Below are positions 44,659 through 55,439 of a DNA stretch of 64,000 nucleotides, piece after piece (the first letter of the stretch is position 1; each line of letters opens with the position of its first letter). The translations under genes and the position numbers were made by a program. The notes beneath the pieces were generated by a model. That model was given only the letters and a program-made list of their open reading frames with translations, was not told where the DNA came from and made no database searches. The DNA comes from Mesocentrotus franciscanus. Taxonomy: Eukaryota; Echinodermata; Echinoidea; Camarodonta; Strongylocentrotidae. The stretch covers positions 2,386,646-2,450,645 of the forward strand of contig CP137686.1 in the NCBI GenBank assembly GCA_037976565.1. Direction: 5' to 3'.

Positions 44659-45867
44659 ATGCCTGACGTTGCAACACCTACTGCCAATACCCCGTTGGAT
44701 ACTGATGTCTCTGACCACCCTGTTCCATCTAACCCTCACCCCATAATCGACCCACTTACACCTGCCTCTCCTACCCCTAACATGGAAACCCACCGTCCCT
44801 ATTCTTCCTCGCTCCCTCCTACTATTCGGATTGACCTTCCTCCTCGTTTCTCTGGCGATGGTGGGGAGGATTTTTGCCAATGGTGTCGACAGCTGGAAGT
44901 TGCCGTTAATGCTTGGCCAGGAGCTGGAGAAAGTGTGGCTCTGGTGCAATTGCTGCCATCCCGCCTAACCGGCTCAGCATTTTTGTTGTGGGATTCTCTA
45001 CCCACCGAGACAAAGAATGATTTCAGCATGGTTAAAAGGAAACTGTCGGACATTTTTTCGAAAAAGGACGAGGTATCCTCCTTTCGGAGTGTGCTGACAG
45101 CACGCCCTCGCCTCTCTCGGGAACCGCTAGAGGTATATGTGGCTGCCCTCCGTAGGCTCACCCTCGCTGCTTTTCCTCATTTTAATTGTACAGCCCATGA
45201 CGATGAGGTCTTCAGGCGTTTTCTTGTCGGGCTCAACCCAGACCTCCAGAGAAAGTGCCACGAGCATGGGGCAACGAATATAGTCCATGCTTTACGCATT
45301 GCCCAACAAGTCGAGCGGGCCGATGACGCTCTAAGATTCTCCCCGCCTTCTTCTTCAGCCTCTATTTCGGTGGTGGCTGCAGCAGTCCCTCCATTAGACC
45401 CTCTTAAAGATCTGACCCAGACTGTGGCTAGTCTCCAGTTACAGATAAGAGAACTGGCTGATTCTGTCAGACACGGGTCGGTTCGGCCCCCTTCTCCTTC
45501 CCCCTATGGCCGTCAATCCTCTGCCTCATTTTCCCGCCGTCAGTCTCCTGCTCGTAATCCCCCTAGATATGACCGCCCCCCTAATCGTTCCCTGTCTCCT
45601 CGTCGTCCAGAGGGTTTCACCCCATACCGCCAACGGTCCCCATCTCCTTTTCGTCGGGAACAAGAATTCCGTTCTAACTACAGCCATGACCGGTCTGAGG
45701 GTGATAGGAATTATTATCCCGAACGTTCCAGTCGTGCCCAGAGCAGGACTTCTGGATACCCCCCTGCTCCTCATAATCAATATGACCCGCGATCCGATGA
45801 ACGATTTATTTCGTCCCGTCGGGTCTCTTTTTCTGATACATCGCCTCACTCGGGAAACAGGTTCTAG
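44659..45867 (+). CDS. gag: Gypsy-2 Gag
   Basis: The ATG at 44659 (CACCATGCC) is preferred over the upstream in-frame ATG at 44608, whose 17 extra residues are hydrophobic leader translation. About 402 aa: a proline-rich N-terminus, a capsid-like region (PPRFSGDGGEDFCQWCRQLE at about 55-75, then the helical SREPLEVYVAALRRL) and an Arg/Ser-rich tail (about 280-400) in place of a CCHC zinc knuckle. Basic tails instead of knuckles occur in several Gypsy lineages and would bind RNA. The frame is intact, unlike pol. Confidence 0.85.
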   Translation: MPDVATPTANTPLDTDVSDHPVPSNPHPIIDPLTPASPTPNMETHRPYSSSLPPTIRIDLPPRFSGDGGEDFCQWCRQLEVAVNAWPGAGESVALVQLLPSRLTGSAFLLWDSLPTETKNDFSMVKRKLSDIFSKKDEVSSFRSVLTARPRLSREPLEVYVAALRRLTLAAFPHFNCTAHDDEVFRRFLVGLNPDLQRKCHEHGATNIVHALRIAQQVERADDALRFSPPSSSASISVVAAAVPPLDPLKDLTQTVASLQLQIRELADSVRHGSVRPPSPSPYGRQSSASFSRRQSPARNPPRYDRPPNRSLSPRRPEGFTPYRQRSPSPFRREQEFRSNYSHDRSEGDRNYYPERSSRAQSRTSGYPPAPHNQYDPRSDERFISSRRVSFSDTSPHSGNRF

Positions 45868-45875
45868 CTGGTAGT

Positions 45876-46217
45876 GTGGGTCATCTGCCAGCCTCCCCCA
45901 ATTCTGTTGGACCCAGTCTCACTTCTCCCTCTCGACCTGAAGTTGCCCACCTCCTTATTTCTGTTGGAAATGTACAAATTCCGGCCCTCGTTGATTCAGG
46001 CGCTGTTTTTTCCCTGATTAGTGACAAATTGCGGCTCTCTCTTCCTTCACTTTCACATCGTCGGTGTACACCACTCTCTCATAGAGCCTCTTCTGTGACT
46101 GGCCATGAACTCGATATTCTTGGGTCTCTCCCTATTGACTTCTGTTCACACTCTCAGCAATTTTCTTTTCCTTTCAGGGTGGTAAGGGGAATTCACCCCG
46201 TTCATCCTTGGATGTGA
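45876..46217 (+). pseudogene. pol: Gypsy-2 protease segment
   Basis: It begins just after the gag stop in another frame. The retropepsin motif PALVDSGAVFSLIS (DSGA) is at about 45981-46022. The frame breaks at about 46200, after which the protease flap side continues in another phase. Confidence 0.8.
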
Positions 46218-46924
46218 TTTCCTCTATACCCATGGCGCCATCATTGACATGCGAGCCCGCTGTATGACGATCGGTGATTTAGTGTTTCCCTTTATGTCTA
46301 CTAATGATCTCACCCTCTTTCATTTGCAGCATCTGTTCATGAAAAAATTGTTGTGCCTGCTTCGAGTGAGATGATATTGCCTATCCCGGTCTCCTCTGAA
46401 TACCCTCTCCTTATGATGCCCCCTCGAAGGTGTACTTGAACCTGTTACTGACTCCCTATCATTGTTGCATGCTCTGTTGCGTGTGCCGAGGATGGAATTA
46501 TTCCCGTCCGAGTGGTTAACCCTACTTCATCGCCCATATCTCTACGCGGGTATGCTCCTTGGGAGTTTCACCCCATTCTGGGCCGACCTGCGGAGCATTA
46601 TTGTGCAGTGTCGCATCAGTCCTCACCCCCTCCCCCTTCCCCCCATGTATCATTCAACCCTGCCTCGTTTGACCTATCTTCCTCTACATTGTCGCCTTCT
46701 CAACAGGCTAGGGTCCAAGCTCTTCTCCTAGATTATGCTGATATTTTCAGTCGCACATCTGATGACTATGGTCGTACTGACCTCGTCCGACATAATATCC
46801 CGACGGGTGACGCTTCTCCTGTTCGCCAAAGAGCTTATCGTGCCTCTCCTGTAATACGGGATGAAATTAAACACCAATGTGACCGTCTTTTGAAGGCTGG
46901 AGTAATTGAACCTAGTTCCAGTCC
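46218..46924 (+). pseudogene. pol: Gypsy-2 protease-RT linker, frame-broken
   Basis: The end of the protease is in one phase near 46200-46300. From about 46512 another phase holds the pre-RT region with RVQALLLDYADIFS and the RT start DEIKHQCDRLLKAGVIEPS, typical of Gypsy pol. A break near 46925 leads into the main RT frame. Confidence 0.75.
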
Positions 46925-48262
46925 ATGGAGCTCCCTGTTGTAATGGTCAAGAAGAAGACAGGGGGTTATCGATTTTGTGTTGATTACAGACGGTTGAATA
47001 AGGTCACTTGCCCAGACTCACACCCTCTCCCGCGTATAGATGATACCATAGATGCCCTTGCTGGCAATTGTTTTTTCAGTACTATGGATCTTTCTAGTGG
47101 GTACTGGCAGGTTGGCATGCATCCTGATGACATGCCTAAGACGGCTTTTACTACTGGATCTGACCTCTTCCATTTCAAGGTTATGCCCATGGGGTTGCGC
47201 AATGCGCCGTCAACCTTCCAACGATTGATGCAACTGGTGCTTCGTGGTCTCCATTGGGAATCTGTTCTAGTTTATCTTGATGATGTAATCGTCTTTGGGC
47301 GAACATTTGAGGATAAACTGAGGTGTCTTGGTGAAGTTTTTGATCGTCTCCGGACTGCAAATCTGAAACTTCGGCCCGAAAAGTGCTTCTTCTTCCAGAA
47401 GAAGGTCACCTTCCTCGGACATGTGGTATCATCGGAAGGTGTACTACCTGACCCAGGTAACATTGCGAAGGTGCGCGACTGGCCCACTCCTCGGAATGTT
47501 ACAGAGGTCCGAGCATTTCTTGGCTTAGCTAGTTACTATCGGCGGTTTGTCAAGAATTTTGCTCGCGTTGCACAACCTCTCTCTTTTCTTACCAACAAAG
47601 GTGTCCCCTTTGTTTGGTCTGAGGAATGTGCCCAGGCTTTCAATGCGCTCAAACATACCCTCATCACCCCTCCTCTCATGGCCTTTCCTATCTTTTCTCA
47701 GCCTTTCTTTCTCCACACTGATGCATCAAACGCAGCTGTGGGTGCTGTCCTTACCCAACGCCTCAACGGTCTTGAACAGGTCATTGCATATGCAAGTCAT
47801 AGCCTTTCTAAGACAGAACGTCGCTGGTCTACCTATGATAGAGAGTTGTATGCTATAGTGTGGGCAGTTCGTCACTTTAAGCATTATTTACTTGTCACCC
47901 CTTTCACCATAATCACAGATCACAAGCCACTTGTCGGTTTGAGGAAACTACCTATCACCCATGACAACTCTGGAAGGCGTAGCCGATGGGCTCTTGAACT
48001 TGACCCTTTGATTGGGTCATCGAACATAGAGAGGGCGCCAAGCATGCCAATGCTGATGCCCTGTCTCGGATCCCGGATCCTGAACTTGATGTGGCAGCAA
48101 CTATTCAACAAATGGATGTCCTTGCCCCTATTTCTTCTGGCTACCCTGTTGGTCTTCCTTCTACCGCTCCTCCTTCCCCTCTTCTTTCTCCTCCTAGTGC
48201 TATACTGTCTCCAACTCAGGACTCCATACCATCATCCTTGCATAGCCCTCAGGAGTGTGTAG
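46925..48262 (+). pseudogene. pol: Gypsy-2 reverse transcriptase and RNase H
   Basis: The longest pol frame (445 aa). RT motifs: VMVKKKTGGYRFCVDYRRLN, FSTMDLSSGYWQV, VMPMGLRNAPSTFQRLM, active site LVYLDDVIVFG, then FLGHVVSSEGV. RNase H: LHTDASNAAVGAVL, YDRELYAIVWAVRHF, TIITDHKPLVGL. The true coding phase is lost at about 48020, so the last 75 residues of the open frame are noise. Confidence 0.92.
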
Positions 48263-48615
48263 ACTTTGCATCTCCGTGTGATAGTTCTGATCTTTGTTCC
48301 TTGCTGGTCAAAGATGGGTTTCGCCTCCACCAGGCTCAGCGCCAAGATCCCTGCCTCCAGGAGGTAATATCATGGATACGCTCACGTCAGCCACCACCAC
48401 AGTCTTCCCTTCCTAGTTCAGACCTTACCCTTCGTAAGTACCATTCAGATCTTAGCAGTTTTGTCATGCAGGATGGACTGCTTTGTAGGGTCAGTGACCC
48501 TTCTTCTGACCCTCCTGTCCAGCAAATAGTAATTCCTAAGTCGCTAGTCCCGCACGTCCTACCATTGTTACATGGCTCCCTTGTCGGGCCATTTCGGGGC
48601 GGCAAAGGCTATTGA
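48030..48615 (+). pseudogene. pol: Gypsy-2 RNase H-integrase tether
   Basis: The phase that opens at 48091 carries a Pro/Ser-rich linker and the pre-integrase part with the pattern QDPCLQEVISWIRSRQ and VIPKSLVPHVLPLLHG, leading to the zinc-binding histidines of integrase. It is lost again at about 48590. Confidence 0.75.
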
Positions 48616-48760
48616 GAAAGCTAATAAGCTGTGTTACTGGAAAGGAATGCGGCGTGATATCACTGATTTCTGCACACGATGTGTACAGTGTCAGGAGCGT
48701 AGAAACCCAACCCCTACACTCAAGGCTCCTTGCAACCCATCCCCTCCTCCCGTCCTTTTC
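48572..48760 (+). pseudogene. pol: Gypsy-2 integrase zinc-binding segment
   Basis: This phase contains LSGHFGAAKAIEKANKLCYW and CTRCVQCQERR, the second H and both C of the HHCC module. The frame remains open to 49012 but the integrase core is in the next phase from about 48750. Confidence 0.8.
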
Positions 48761-49710
48761 AACGGATTGCTGCTGACCTTACGGAACTCCCCCTCACTGC
48801 TAATGGAAATCGTTACGTCCTGGTGGTTATGGACTACTTTACCAAGTATGTTAACCTTTTCCCATTGCCCGATCAGAAGGCATGCACAGTTGCCGATTGT
48901 CTGTTTGATAAGTTTGTTCGTCAGCATGGAATCCCTGAAAGTCTGCACACTGACCAGGGACGCCAGTTTGAGGCACAGGTTATCCAAACCCTTTGCCAGA
49001 GAATGGGGATAAGGAAGACACGGACTACCCCATACCATCCCCAATCCGACGGGATGGTGGAACGTTTCAACCGCACGTTGAAGCGTGAACTAGGTAAAAG
49101 GCTGTCCGAAGCTGAGTCCTCTTGGGATCACATACTGGGCCAAGTAGAACTTTCCTATAACACCACACCCCACTCTTCCACAGGCTATACCCCCTTTTTC
49201 CTTGTGCATGGCCGAGAAGCACGCCTCCCTCTCTCTATCCTTTCCCCACCCACTTCTCTCCCTTCGCCGGACGATTATGCCAATAATTTACTGCGTCGCA
49301 TTGATTTTGCCTTTGACGCTGCATCTACTCATGCATGTCATGCACGTCAAAGTCAAAAGAAGTTTTACGACTCGAAGACCCGGTTCACTCCTTACAAACC
49401 AGATGATCTTGTTTGGATGTCGGACCCTACAATGTCACGCAATAAATTGGCTGCACAATGGAAGGGTCCTTATCGTGTTGTCAGTGCAGACGATAAAGGC
49501 ATTCTATATCACCTATCTAACCCTTCATCTCCTTCCTCACCCATAAAGGTTATACACTATAATCGACTGAAACCATACCTCCCCCCTCCTTCTCCTCCTT
49601 CACCCCGACATCTGTTGGGCATTCTGAAGCCCCTTCACCTTCTCCCCCTTCCCAAGATCCCCAACCGTCTACCAACATTTGGACTATCCCTCCAACAGCA
49701 CCTAACATAA
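48730..49710 (+). pseudogene. pol: Gypsy-2 integrase core and C-terminus
   Basis: A 326-aa phase. Core DDE residues: D in IAADLTELPL, D in HTDQGRQFE, E in DGMVERFNRTLK. It continues with YNTTPHSSTGYTPFFLVHGR and a GPY/F module (QWKGPYRVV) followed by HYNRLKPYLPP. No chromodomain is seen. The frame ends at 49710; the rest to the 3' LTR is non-coding. Confidence 0.92.
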
Positions 49711-50486
49711 TGTTCCCTGAACCCGTCACCAAACCTCCTGACATTGACTTTGTCCTGCCCCTCCTACCCCATCGTCTGATGGCCATGCTCGTAACCATGA
49801 CCCGTGTGTTAGAACACGTAGTGGCAGGACCATAACTCCGCCTAATTACTATGGTTGTCCTGTTTCTTACTAAGATTTGTTCGTCCTTACAACAATTATT
49901 GATGCGTTTTATGCTCCGCCTCACATTTTGTTGACTCATGTTTAGTGATTTTGTATAAGTGTAGTCATTTTTCTGTCATTTTGGCATTTTGTAGGTAATC
50001 TCTATGCCAATTATATGTAAGGCATTTCATTGGATTGTGAAACTGTTATGCTTTGGAATATTGTGTAGATTGGTTTTGCTTATTGTGCCGGTTTTACATT
50101 CATGTCGCAAAATTCTGGTAACGGCGCTAATAACGTGTATGTTCAGTTTTTAATATTATCTATGTATATCTATTCGTTATGACATTTGAGATGTTTTTTT
50201 ACGTATTTTGGGGGCTACGACAGACAACTTTTGTATTCTTTTGTATTCACATTTAATTTGAAGTTATGGTATTTCAGGTTTTAACGCTGCTTTGGTAAAT
50301 ACTTTGGATAAATTACACTATTTACAGCCATAGACCGCAATTCGGTGTACATGAGCTCCTCCATTCGCCTGTAACTGCGAATAATATTTTACTTTGTATA
50401 TTTTTATGTAAGTGTTTACATGTCAATGCTATCGCCTCTGATTTTTTTAAAAACGAGGACGTTTCTTTTCGGTAGAGGTAACTATA
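49711..50486 (+). other. Gypsy-2 3' non-coding region
   Basis: T-rich sequence with no conserved frame. The purines just before the LTR (GGTAGAGGTAA, 50471-50481) are a weak polypurine tract candidate. Confidence 0.5.
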
Positions 50487-51037
50487 TGTAAGATACAATA
50501 TTACAATCCCTTCATTCCCTTTAACACAACACCCTTTAAAACAGTACTTTCTTAGTAGTGTAAATAGATACAAGATCAGCACATTCCATTAGAGTATGTC
50601 ATCCCACTTTCTAGTCAGAAATGGCACTTGACCAGGACCATTTATGGTCATGAGGGCCTTATGTTTAATTCATGAGTGGTAATGTTTAATTCATAAACAT
50701 TGACCATGTCCAAATATGGTATGAAAATGTTACATGACAGACCATTGCTGGGACTCTCCAAAAAGGTATAAAAAGGGATGCTGGAGTAAAATCAGCTCTC
50801 TTACCAGGTCCTCTCTACCTTCGAGAGAGGAGCTGCTAGTTATAAGTTCATCACAAGACTTATTATATTGTTACTCGTTATTACGCACCTTCTTTAGTCT
50901 AATAAACATATCTTCACTTCAAAGTAGAGAACACCATCTCCTGTGTTTTATTTGTGTGTGGATATAAGTGACACTCGACAAGACGCCATCAGGAACTATT
51001 ATCATCATCGTTATATTGCTAATTATAGAGTGTTACA
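50487..51037 (+). repeat. 3' LTR of Gypsy-2
   Basis: Identical by eye to the 5' LTR except for one additional A after the TATA box (50767-50774). It is followed by the TTAG target duplicate. Confidence 0.95.
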
Positions 51038-51730
51038 TTAGCACTAATGAAGGAATGGGCTCTTCAATTTTACTGAATCGGTAATGTCTCTGCAATGTAG
51101 TGGCGGACAAATTTCCCATTTGTTCTTACACATGATCTATAAAACCTTAATTTTTCACAATTTTATGACCCAGGAGGGTCTTTCCTCTTGAGAGGACCTA
51201 TGATACTACGCTATTCGTAATACATTATGAATAGTGCCCCACGGGAGAAGGCACTTTCCCCATCTAGTGAGATCGTGTTCTGGTACAGTGGAACCTCACT
51301 ATAAAGAATACTGATAATATTATACAAATATATGCATGGAATGGTAGAAAATGTAACATTCTTAAGACTGCCAATGGGTGTTATATTTCCCAAGGGGCAA
51401 TGCTGAGGAAAATTATGATCACTAAAGAAAAAAAAACACCCTTTGCTGTCCCCCAAAATGTACATTTCACCCCCATCCAATTTAACATCTCGTATATTAG
51501 ATAGCATTGATTACATTTTGTAGTGTAAAATTAAGGATTGAGATCTCATGCCCCTTTTTTCCTTCTTTTTTTGCTTGAGCCGTCCAGACTTCCGCAAATA
51601 CAATGCAAATAATATGGCATGCGCAGGTTTGCTTGGATGGACACGCTATGACCCAAATACATACTCATTTGACCACGTAGTAATACAAACATGAACTGGA
51701 GTGAAATATGCTCCTTACGGTCCTCGCAAT
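51038..51730 (+). other. End of unit B after Gypsy-2
   Basis: Continues the sequence interrupted at 42872 and matches 28376-29090 of unit A. No gene. Confidence 0.7.
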
Positions 51731-51789
51731 CTACATCACGTGACAAGTTGTGGACCAAACACACCTTTGTATCTGTAAGAGCTATCTTA

Positions 51790-52495
51790 AGCCCCCATCA
51801 CACCGAACTAGTTCTCAATACGTTCTGGAAAATGTTGCCAAACGGGCTCAAACTGTGTGCGAACGGAGTTGAACGTAGAAGCAACTGTTTACGATCTGTT
51901 TAAGAACTTCATGGACGGGCTCGGACTGGCTATACGGGAGAGCGTTCTAGAACTTTGAGCCTGTTCAAAATTGTCCCCGTCCTGCAATTAGACGGAATGA
52001 CAACGTACTTAAAACGAGGAGGACGTACTACAAACAGACTGATTGCCGTACTATGAACGGAATTGCCGTACTTCGATCGTACTAGGAAGGTGTTACAACG
52101 TGTTGTGGTCGAGCATCAATTGGCAGCAGCTAAGCCCCCATCACACCAAACAAGTTCTCACTACGTTCCGGAACCGTCGTAGAAAATCGTTATAAAACGG
52201 GTAATGATCGGGATCGAATGTGTAAATAATGTCTATAATACGATCCTAGATCGTTCATAAACAGTCCTCAATACGTCCATCTCGTCTGTACCCCGTCCAC
52301 AGTCAGTTCATATCAAGTTCAGATCGGGTAAATTTGCCATTTCCAAGCAGTTCAAGCCTGTCCGTAATCAGTTTAAACCAGTTCTTAACTAGTTCTACCT
52401 CGTTCTCAATTCTCTACTCCAACCACATCCCGTTTTACGATTTTCTAGGACGTTTCCAAAACGTAGTGGGAACTAGTTTGGTGTGATGGGGGGCT
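51790..52495. mobile_element. PIF/Harbinger-like TIR element, probably two nested or tandem copies
   Basis: The ends AGCCCCCATCACACCGAACT and inverse AGCCCCCCATCACACCAAAC are inverted repeats flanked by TTA (51787-51789, 52496-52498). Unit B at 29132 reads straight through (CTATCTAATATAAC). A third end, AGCCCCCATCACACCAAACA, at about 52134 pairs better with the right end than the outer left one does, so a second copy is nested or fused. No coding capacity. Confidence 0.75.
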
Positions 52496-52639
52496 TTATA
52501 TAACAAGGTATTTAATCCCGTCCCTTCTTTGTTTTCTTCTGTTTTGGGGTTTTCCTTTCTTTTTTTCACACTGAGAATTATTACAAGCTTTTAGTATAAC
52601 AAAACAATTGTATTTGTCCGAAGGAGTTTGTTGTGAGAT

Positions 52640-52644
52640 AGATT

Positions 52645-52678
<34 letters not shown>

Positions 52679-52755
52679 AAGGGGAGAAGAGAGAGAGATA
52701 GATAGAAAGATGGAAGCTGACGGAGGGAGAGGTAGAGAGAGAGAGAGAGAGAGAC
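52640..52755 (+). repeat. GA-rich tract, unit C
   Basis: (GA)n with a G-run; counterpart of 15290-15345 and 29266-29290. Confidence 0.85.
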
Positions 52756-53097
52756 TTTTGCGGTTTTTAATGGTAGTAGAATGAGAGAAAGGAAGGAAGT
52801 ACTGAATAGTGGTAGAAGATGGAGAGAAGGAAAGAGTAGTGGAAGGCGAAAAGATTGAGGTAGAGGGAAAAAGGAATTGGAGAGTTCCCAAACCGTGTTA
52901 GAACAAGATAAGAGAGTAAGCTATAACTTACCCGAATGTGAGCAAGGAACTAGATGTGAGAGAAAAAAAGACAGCTCCGAAGGTTACATGTAGTAGCAAA
53001 TTAATTGCGCTGGAAAGTAATTGGACATTATGTCTCAAGCGTGAGAGAATGGACAAAACGTAAATTATAACATTATGAAGGTGATTATGATGATGAC

Positions 53098-53141
53098 GGT
53101 AATAATAATAATAATATTAATATTTACTACTACTGCTACTT

Positions 53142-53192
<51 letters not shown>

Positions 53193-53246
53193 TTACTACT
53201 ACTACTAATACTACTACTTCTACTACTACTACTACTACTACTACTT
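53098..53246 (+). repeat. (AAT)n/(TAC)n array, unit C
   Basis: About 150 bases, much shorter than the homologous arrays in units A and B. Confidence 0.9.
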
Positions 53247-53915
53247 CATTTAAATTGCGCCTGATAGGAAATCGGAAATCCCTTTTTAATTGACCCCCGC
53301 CTCAAAAAGTAGTCGCCTTATGTGAAACAGCCTAATGGAAATTAAAAATAAATTGGGAATATGGGAATATGTTTTAAAAATTGTGTCGTTTTACGCTGTA
53401 CATATGAAAACACGAGATAATAAGAGCATTTTGCAAAATAAAGCGTAATTCAATTATAAAATTGAAAAAACTGACTTGTATGCAAAACCATGCAATTCTC
53501 ACAAAGCAATATTCATAAACTAAAAAAACAGCCTTAACATTCTTAGCATTAAAGATGATTCCTAACATGACATTGTCTTCAGTTTTGCTCGTCTTTTTCG
53601 TTTATTCGCGAACATACAGCTTGGGATAATCTACTACAACATGCACTGGCGTACTGGTGGGGGGGCTTGGGGGGGCGCTAGCCCCCCCAAATAAAATTAA
53701 ACCATGACTTATTTTCAATTCCATACAAGTGATTTATAAATGTTCGTGATATCACATGATTTTCAACAAAATGCGCGTTTCTCCATTTCTGTTGCAAACT
53801 GACACATTCCCAAATAGCCAGGAAGAGCATAGTCACTAATGGGCCTTAGTGTCCACTAACAGTAACACTAGTAGATAACCGTATATCCAGTTTAGCGAAA
53901 AGTCTAGATACCCGT

Positions 53916-54392
53916 ATGTCCGGCCTAGAGAAGAGCTTAGAGAAGACCGCGGCAGCTCTAGGCGGTACGCGGGGGAATGCGCAGTCGCCTGTGCCCAGGG
54001 TTTGTTTTGGATGTGGCGAGGAGGGTCATTTCCAGAGGGAATGTTCCACAGGCGCGGATCCAGAGGGGCGAGCGGACCTTGCCCCCGCAAAGAAAAAGAA
54101 AAGAGAGAGAGAGAGAAGAAGAAAAAGGAAAAGAGGAGATAAAGGGAATGAAAAAGAGGAAGAAGAAAAGAAAAGAAGGGGATATCAGTTGCAATTTTAC
54201 CGCCAACAAGTTGTGGATCGCGGGGCAAAGGCCCTTGCCTCTCCCCGCCCCCGCCAGAGAAGGGAAAGGGAAAGAGGAGAGCTAAAGGGAACAACAAAAG
54301 AGGAAGAAGAAAAGAAAAGGGTGAAAAGAAGGGAGATCAGTTGCGATTATTCCCGCCAACAAAATGTGGATCGGGGGCCACTGGCGTACTGA
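53916..54392 (+). pseudogene. Gag-like CCHC zinc knuckle fragment inside the hAT-like element
   Basis: A 158-aa open frame. Residues about 30-43 form a perfect retroviral-type knuckle, CFGCGEEGHFQREC (C-x2-C-x4-H-x4-C). The match to retroelement Gag ends a few residues later at CAGGCGCGGATCCAG (about 54050), itself a transposon-like tip. The rest is Lys/Arg/Glu-rich low-complexity translation. It is most likely a Gag remnant captured by or inserted in the transposon, not a working gene. Confidence 0.6.
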
Positions 54393-54755
54393 TAGGGGTG
54401 AGCCAATTAATGTCCTGCCAGTGTCACAATAAAATTCAAAGGTTCATTTCTAATTCGATACCGGTGATTTACAAATGTTGCTGAAATGACATAATTATCC
54501 GAGATTTTTCCTCACTTTTTAGCAAATTATACTTTTCTATGCGTTTGTTGGAAAATTACAAATTCCTAAATTTACAGTCAGGCAAGAAATATGCTTATTT
54601 AGAGGCCTACATGGCAGGGCCCGCAGAACGACGGGGCTCCGGGGCCTCGAGCTCCCCCCACTTTTTTGAAAAAGTATACTAAACAGGCGCGGATCTAGGG
54701 GGTTGGGAGTTTAACCCCCTCTTGGGCCGCCCAAAAAAGAAGAAAAAAAGAAAGA

Positions 54756-54863
54756 ATGCATACTGGAGAGAAACCTTTCAAGTGCAAATGTGGTGAGAAG
54801 ATATTCAACTCATCTGGTAACTTAACCAAACACATGATAACTCTGGATATTACTGTGTATTAA
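54756..54863 (+). pseudogene. Degenerate C2H2 zinc-finger remnant
   Basis: A 35-codon frame reads MHTGEKPFKCKCGEKIF then NSSGNLTKHM. This is the HTGEKP linker and most of a Kruppel-type finger. The second cysteine is one residue too close (C-x1-C) and the final histidine is lost, so it cannot bind zinc normally. It comes from a host zinc-finger gene or a transposon-encoded finger. Confidence 0.7.
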
Positions 54864-55400
54864 ACTGTTACTTGATTTAAAAAGACGTTATCATGCACTG
54901 CTTTTTATGGTCTCCAATGTGTTAGTAGATGCCCGGAAAAAATCACTTACGGGCCGGGGGGTTCAAAATAGCCCCCCCCCCAAAAAAAAAAAAAAAAAAT
55001 CGCCTCGCCCCTACGCGGCTCGTGGACGATGCTCTGCATCGTCCTTGGGTCAAACTGTTTAAACTGTTACTTGATTTAAAGAGACGTTATAATGCCCTAC
55101 TTTTAATGGTCTCCATTGTGTTAGTAGATGCCAGGAAAACATCACTTACGGGGGTTCAAAATAGCCTCAAAAAAATCGCCTCGCTGCTACGCGGCTCGTG
55201 GACGATGCTCTGCATCGTCATTGGGTCAAATTGTGTTTACTGTTACTTGATTTAAATAGACGATATCAAGCGCTGCTTTTTATGGTTTCCATTGTGTTAG
55301 TAGATGCCAGGAAAACATCTTACGGGCTGGGGTTCTAAATAGCCCCCAAGTTGACTCGCCGCTTCGCGGCTCGTGGACGATGCTCTGCATCGTCATTTGG
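54864..55400 (+). repeat. Three tandem copies of a 180-195-bp unit
   Basis: Each copy runs CTGTTACTTGATTTAAA...GACG...GTGTTAGTAGATGCC...CTTACGGG...CGCTTCGCGGCTCGTGGACGATGCTCTGCATCGTC (starts near 54866, 55058 and 55240). Each ends with the palindrome GACGATGCTCTGCATCGTC. Confidence 0.85.
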
Positions 55401-55439
55401 TCAACCCCCACCCTTAGCAAAAAGCTATATCCGCCCCAA

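Larger units (their letters stand above)
42873..51037 (+). mobile_element. Gypsy-2 LTR retrotransposon, young insertion, broken pol
   Basis: Two LTRs of 550 and 551 bp, a tRNA-Leu-like primer site, a long leader, gag, then protease, RT-RNase H and integrase in Gypsy order. The target duplication is TTAG (42869-42872 and 51038-51041). Unit A keeps the empty site GTTGTTAGCACTAATGA at 28372-28388, which proves the insertion postdates the duplication. The LTRs differ by one A in a homopolymer. The coding region nevertheless has at least six frame breaks. The integrase ends with a GPY/F-like module. No env frame. Confidence 0.95.
29091..51730. repeat. Segmental duplication unit B
   Basis: The second tandem copy, starting CATCACGTGACAAGTTGTGG. 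It is longer than unit A mainly because of Gypsy-2 (8.2 kb), a MULE-like element (2.3 kb), a LINE fragment (1.3 kb) and two MITEs. Confidence 0.85.

Noticed and set aside
45506..45874. Second open frame over the gag tail of Gypsy-2
   Set aside because: It overlaps the Arg/Ser-rich end of Gag in another phase, a compositional shadow of the coding frame.
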